The translations under genes and the position numbers were made by a program. A stretch of DNA of 64,000 nt from CAZPXZ01 sp965219495 (GTDB taxonomy: Bacteria > Pseudomonadota > Alphaproteobacteria > Rhodobacterales > CAZPXZ01), in the NCBI GenBank assembly GCA_965219495.1, contig OZ244777.1, forward strand, positions 3,224,001 to 3,288,000, in the 5' to 3' direction. The notes below the pieces were generated by a model. It had not been told where the DNA came from and did no database searches. It saw only the letters and a list, made by a program, of their open reading frames with translations. This document shows, one piece after another, positions 61,083 through 64,000 of the stretch. Position 1 is the first letter of the stretch; each line of letters starts with the position of its first letter.

Positions 61083-62555
61083 ATGCCGGCGACGCTGAGC
61101 GGTGATCCTGCCAGCAAAGAGCTTCTGTTTTCCGATTACCCGGTCGATCCCGCCATCTACGACGAGATGTTTGACGCCTCCGGTGCGCCGCGCGGACATT
61201 GCCGGGCGTTGTGGGAAGCCCTGAACAACATGCCTCTCGCCGAAATTGCAAACATGCAGGAACGCGCCGAACGATCATTTCTGCATGAGGGAATTACGTT
61301 CTCGGTTTACGGGGAAGAAGGCGCGCAGGAGCGGATCATTCCGATCGATGTCCTTCCGAGGCTGGTCGACGCGGCCGACTGGACTCTGCTTGAACGGGGA
61401 CTGCGACAGAGGCTTGAAGCGCTGAACCTCTTTCTCGCCGACATCTACGGTCCGGCAAGAATTCTCACCGACGGCGTGGTGCCCGTCGAACTTGTTCGCG
61501 GTTGCTCGCAATACCGGATCGAAATGCGTGGAGTGGAGGCCCCGCACGGCGCCTATGTATCGGTCTGCGGGACGGATCTCGTACGGACCAACGACGGCTT
61601 CCTGGTTCTGGAGGACAATCTGCGGGTGCCTTCCGGCGTCTCCTACATGCTCGCCAACCGGCGGGCGGTAAAGACCAGTCTTCGCAACCTGTTCCGGCAG
61701 CATCGCGTTCGCGCAATCGAAGATTACGGTTTGCTGCTCCGTCAGACGCTCGCCGAACTTGCGCCGTCCGGCATCGCCGGTCCCCGGATCGTCATCCTGA
61801 CGCCCGGGGTTCACAACGCGGCTTTCTACGAGCACATGTTCCTTGCCCGCGAAATGGGTGTGGAACTTGTGGAGGGCAAGGATCTGCTGGTTCACAACGG
61901 CTTCGTCTACATGCGGACGACGGACGGAATGCAGCGGGTGGATATCATCTACCGTCGCATCGACGACGATTTTCTGGACCCCTTGGCGTTCCGTCCCGAT
62001 TCACAGCTCGGTGTGCCGGGACTGTTTTACGCCTATCGGCTGGGCAACGTGGTGATTGCCAACGCCCCGGGAACCGGGGTAGCCGATGACAAGAGCGTTT
62101 ACGCCTACGTCCCCGACATGATCCGTTACTACCTGAGCGAGGAGCCGCTACTCGCCAATGTCGAAACGCATCTGTGCCGCGACCCGGAAGGGCTGGAATA
62201 CACGCTCGACAACCTCGACCGCCTGGTCGTGAAGGTGGTGGGCGGCTCGGGCGGCTACGGCATGCTGGTCGGACCGCAGGCCACTCCCGAGGAGCGCGCG
62301 GCCTATGCCGAACAGATCCGGGAGAATCCGGCCAACTTCGTCTCCCAGCCCACCCTCGATCTATCTCGAGCTCCCTGCCTGACGGCGCATGGCGCCGCGC
62401 CCCGCCATGTCGACCTGCGTCCGTTCGTGCTTCGCGGCCGCGAGACCCGGTTGACGCCCGGCGCATTTTGCCGGGTCGCCCTCACCGAGGGGTCCCTCGT
62501 GGTCAACTCAAGCCAGGGCGGGGGCGGCAAGGATCTCTGGGTGCTGCCCCCGTAA
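61083..62555 (+). CDS. Circularly permuted ATP-grasp type-2 protein (COG2308)
   Basis: A 490-residue protein of the permuted ATP-grasp family (DUF404/DUF407), predicted peptide-ligase-like enzymes. Landmarks are EHMFLAREMGVELVEGKDLL, NGFVYMRTTDGMQRVDIIYR, RIDDDFLDPLAFRPDSQLGV, VIANAPGTGVADDKSVYAYV and VVKVVGGSGGYGMLVGPQAT with its glycine-rich ATP loop. The start ATG 61083 follows GGGAAGG. The next genes encode an alpha-E protein and a transglutaminase, the usual partners. The reaction in the cell is unknown. Confidence 0.92.
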   Translation: MPATLSGDPASKELLFSDYPVDPAIYDEMFDASGAPRGHCRALWEALNNMPLAEIANMQERAERSFLHEGITFSVYGEEGAQERIIPIDVLPRLVDAADWTLLERGLRQRLEALNLFLADIYGPARILTDGVVPVELVRGCSQYRIEMRGVEAPHGAYVSVCGTDLVRTNDGFLVLEDNLRVPSGVSYMLANRRAVKTSLRNLFRQHRVRAIEDYGLLLRQTLAELAPSGIAGPRIVILTPGVHNAAFYEHMFLAREMGVELVEGKDLLVHNGFVYMRTTDGMQRVDIIYRRIDDDFLDPLAFRPDSQLGVPGLFYAYRLGNVVIANAPGTGVADDKSVYAYVPDMIRYYLSEEPLLANVETHLCRDPEGLEYTLDNLDRLVVKVVGGSGGYGMLVGPQATPEERAAYAEQIRENPANFVSQPTLDLSRAPCLTAHGAAPRHVDLRPFVLRGRETRLTPGAFCRVALTEGSLVVNSSQGGGGKDLWVLPP

Positions 62556-62559
62556 CGGC

Positions 62560-63546
62560 ATGCTTTCGAGGAGCGCCCAAGGGCTCTACTGGATGAGCCG
62601 CTATCTGGAGCGGGCTCAGCAGGGTTGCCGACTGCTTGCAGATCAGCTCAAGGGGCTGGAGGACCGGTCCGTCGAGGAAATCGATCAGAGTTGGCGGCGC
62701 CTGTATTTGGGGCTCGGCCGTACTCCGACGGGCGGCGATCTGGAATCGAGCAGGGGCGATGACCGCTTCATGTTCGCGGATGCCTACACGCTCGCCGACG
62801 ACCTGACTTTCGAACCTGAGAATCCCGATTCGATTCGCGCCCGCGTCGCCACCGCGCGGGAGAACGCGCGCCAGGTACGCAACGTGATCGGCAGGGACAT
62901 GTGGTCCTGCCTGAACATCGCCTATCTCGGCTTGCGCGAAGTCGAAATCCAGGACGTCTGGAACGACCGGCCCGACGAGTTCTATCTCCGCACGGAGGAC
63001 GCCATCCGAATGTTCTGGGGCATCGTCGAAAGCTCGATGTACCGTGACGACGGCTGGCACTTCGTCCGATTGGGCCGGTTTGTCGAACGTGCGCAACTCG
63101 TCGCAGCGCTGGTTTACGCCCAACTGACGGTATTTCCGACCAACGAGCCGCATGTGGAATCGAATTGGCGCTCGTTGCTGCAAGTCTGCGAGGCGCGGTC
63201 CGCGTACAGCCACCGGCATTCACTGGAATTCCGGCCCGCAAGCGTGATCGACTTCCTCGTCTCGGACCCGATGCTCTCGCGTTCGATCCGCTACGCACTG
63301 GGAAGGGTTTCCGACTCGCTTCGGGCGATTGCCCCACCCGGGAAGCTTCCGCACGCGGACGAAACGGATCGCCATCCCGGCCGCGTGGCGGCGCGCATTG
63401 ATTACGACTGGCCGCAGCGGAATCCGGCCGACGATTCCGCCACGAGATCCGCGCTTCAGGAAATTCGGGATTCCTGCTACAGGCTTCACGAAGATATCGA
63501 GAGGACGTATTTCAGCTACTGGATCGAGGATAGGCCGGGGTCATGA
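62560..63546 (+). CDS. Alpha-E domain protein (DUF403, COG2307)
   Basis: A 328-residue, largely alpha-helical protein. The N-terminal LSRSAQGLYWMSRYLERAQQ is the family hallmark, followed by ARENARQVRNVIGRDMWSCL and FVRLGRFVERAQLVAALVYA. Alpha-E proteins have no known activity but almost always accompany permuted ATP-grasp and transglutaminase genes. The start ATG 62560 is 4 bases after the ATP-grasp stop and the end overlaps the transglutaminase start (ATGA). Confidence 0.92.
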   Translation: MLSRSAQGLYWMSRYLERAQQGCRLLADQLKGLEDRSVEEIDQSWRRLYLGLGRTPTGGDLESSRGDDRFMFADAYTLADDLTFEPENPDSIRARVATARENARQVRNVIGRDMWSCLNIAYLGLREVEIQDVWNDRPDEFYLRTEDAIRMFWGIVESSMYRDDGWHFVRLGRFVERAQLVAALVYAQLTVFPTNEPHVESNWRSLLQVCEARSAYSHRHSLEFRPASVIDFLVSDPMLSRSIRYALGRVSDSLRAIAPPGKLPHADETDRHPGRVAARIDYDWPQRNPADDSATRSALQEIRDSCYRLHEDIERTYFSYWIEDRPGS

Positions 63547-64000
63547 ACGCACCAGCGACGCGGCAGTACCGGATCGAACACGTCTCGGAATTCAGGTATG
63601 CGGATTCGGCGCACGGGAGCCTGATGGTGCTGCGATTGCGGCCGCGCGCGGATCAGGGCCAGCGGGTTCTGGATTTCGGCCTTGAGGTTGATCCATTCGC
63701 CGCTCCGGTCTTGTTCGAGGATGCGTTTGGCAACGCCTGCCACCTGTTCAATATCCACCGCTCGCATCGGGAGACCACGGTGCGTTCCCGGGCGCGAGTC
63801 GAAACCTCGGCAACGCTTCCGGTGGCTGGCGATGCGCAATTGGATGGCTGGGAGGGCCTGGCGGCCGCGGCGGACCCGGTCCGTTTCTGGGAATTCCTGG
63901 CCCCAAGCCAGTTTGCATACCCTTGCCCGGCGCTCGATGCGTTCATCGCCGCCAACGGCATCGGGCGAAATGCCGGTCCCCAGTCTTCGCTGCTCGAACT
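63543..64000 (+). CDS. Transglutaminase-like protein, N-terminal part (cut by window end)
   Basis: The first 152 codons of a transglutaminase-family protein. The N-terminal beta domain is readable: QYRIEHVSEFRYADSAHGSL, MVLRLRPRADQGQRVLDFGL and DAFGNACHLFNIHRSHRETT. The catalytic Cys-His-Asp region lies beyond the window. In this operon type it is predicted to act as a peptidase or amidase on material made by the ATP-grasp partner. The start ATG 63543 overlaps the alpha-E stop. Confidence 0.88.
   Translation, partial: MNAPATRQYRIEHVSEFRYADSAHGSLMVLRLRPRADQGQRVLDFGLEVDPFAAPVLFEDAFGNACHLFNIHRSHRETTVRSRARVETSATLPVAGDAQLDGWEGLAAAADPVRFWEFLAPSQFAYPCPALDAFIAANGIGRNAGPQSSLLE

Overview
The window is a GC-rich bacterial chromosome segment, most likely from an alphaproteobacterium. 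The evidence is the fabD-fabG-acpP-fabF-mltG order, a pyruvate dehydrogenase E1-beta subunit with its own N-terminal lipoyl domain, the cysE/pdh neighbourhood, and the ATP-grasp/alpha-E/transglutaminase operon. It is unusually rich in insertion-sequence debris and gene relics, as expected of a lineage losing genes (for example a symbiont or recent niche-shifter); that lifestyle is inference. No tRNA, rRNA or CRISPR was seen.

Layout. 1-3.6 kb: a taurine/sulfonate/nitrate-type ABC transporter (ATPase cut by the window edge, two permeases) with an isochorismatase-like amidohydrolase, then a leaderless solute-binding protein on the other strand. 4.0-14.9 kb: a stack of mobile elements that truncate one another: an IS21-type end, an IS66 element, a Mu/Tn7-like transposon with a Toprim gene, a serine-recombinase cassette, a group II intron remnant and an IS21 element with a nonsense-mutated istA. 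14.9-18.3 kb: a truncated quinone oxidoreductase, a CaiB-type CoA-transferase and urocanate hydratase. 19.0-22.3 kb: an ATPase relic and a large AAA ATPase-TPR gene split by one in-frame amber codon. 22.6-23.0 kb: a decayed copy of the fabD promoter and 5' end.

23.0-32.3 kb: a peptide-type ABC transporter operon (dppC-dppB, then acetamidase-dppD-dppF) split by about 4.5 kb holding IS1634 and IS66 debris and a divergent DUF4338 (DruA-like)/zinc-ribbon pair. 33.0-33.4 kb: an ancient IS21 relic. 33.5-37.7 kb: a small sulfur-oxidation locus (YeeE/YedE transporter, FccB, dihaem FccA, SoxZ, SoxY) with a relic fccB leader inside it. 37.8-38.8 kb: an HsdR relic and a second, decayed end of the Toprim transposon. 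38.8-44.4 kb: a complete second peptide ABC transporter (fused ATPase, two permeases, TAT-type binding protein). 44.8-46.3 kb: ISAs1 and MobF relaxase relics beside a HicBA toxin-antitoxin pair. 47.0-48.6 kb: a third peptide-binding protein.

49.5-54.7 kb: the housekeeping fatty-acid operon fabD-fabG-acpP-fabF-mltG plus a rhomboid protease. 55.1-56.0 kb: a decayed proteasome-like gene. 56.1-60.7 kb: cysE convergent with pdhA-pdhB-pdhC. 61.1-64.0 kb: a circularly permuted ATP-grasp, an alpha-E protein and a transglutaminase cut by the window end.

The most distinctive items are the three-gene transposon (DDE transposase, ExeA-type ATPase, DUF3991/Toprim) present twice, the amber-split ATPase-TPR gene, the DUF4338/zinc-ribbon unit, and partial relics of fabD and fccB whose parent genes are intact in the same window.
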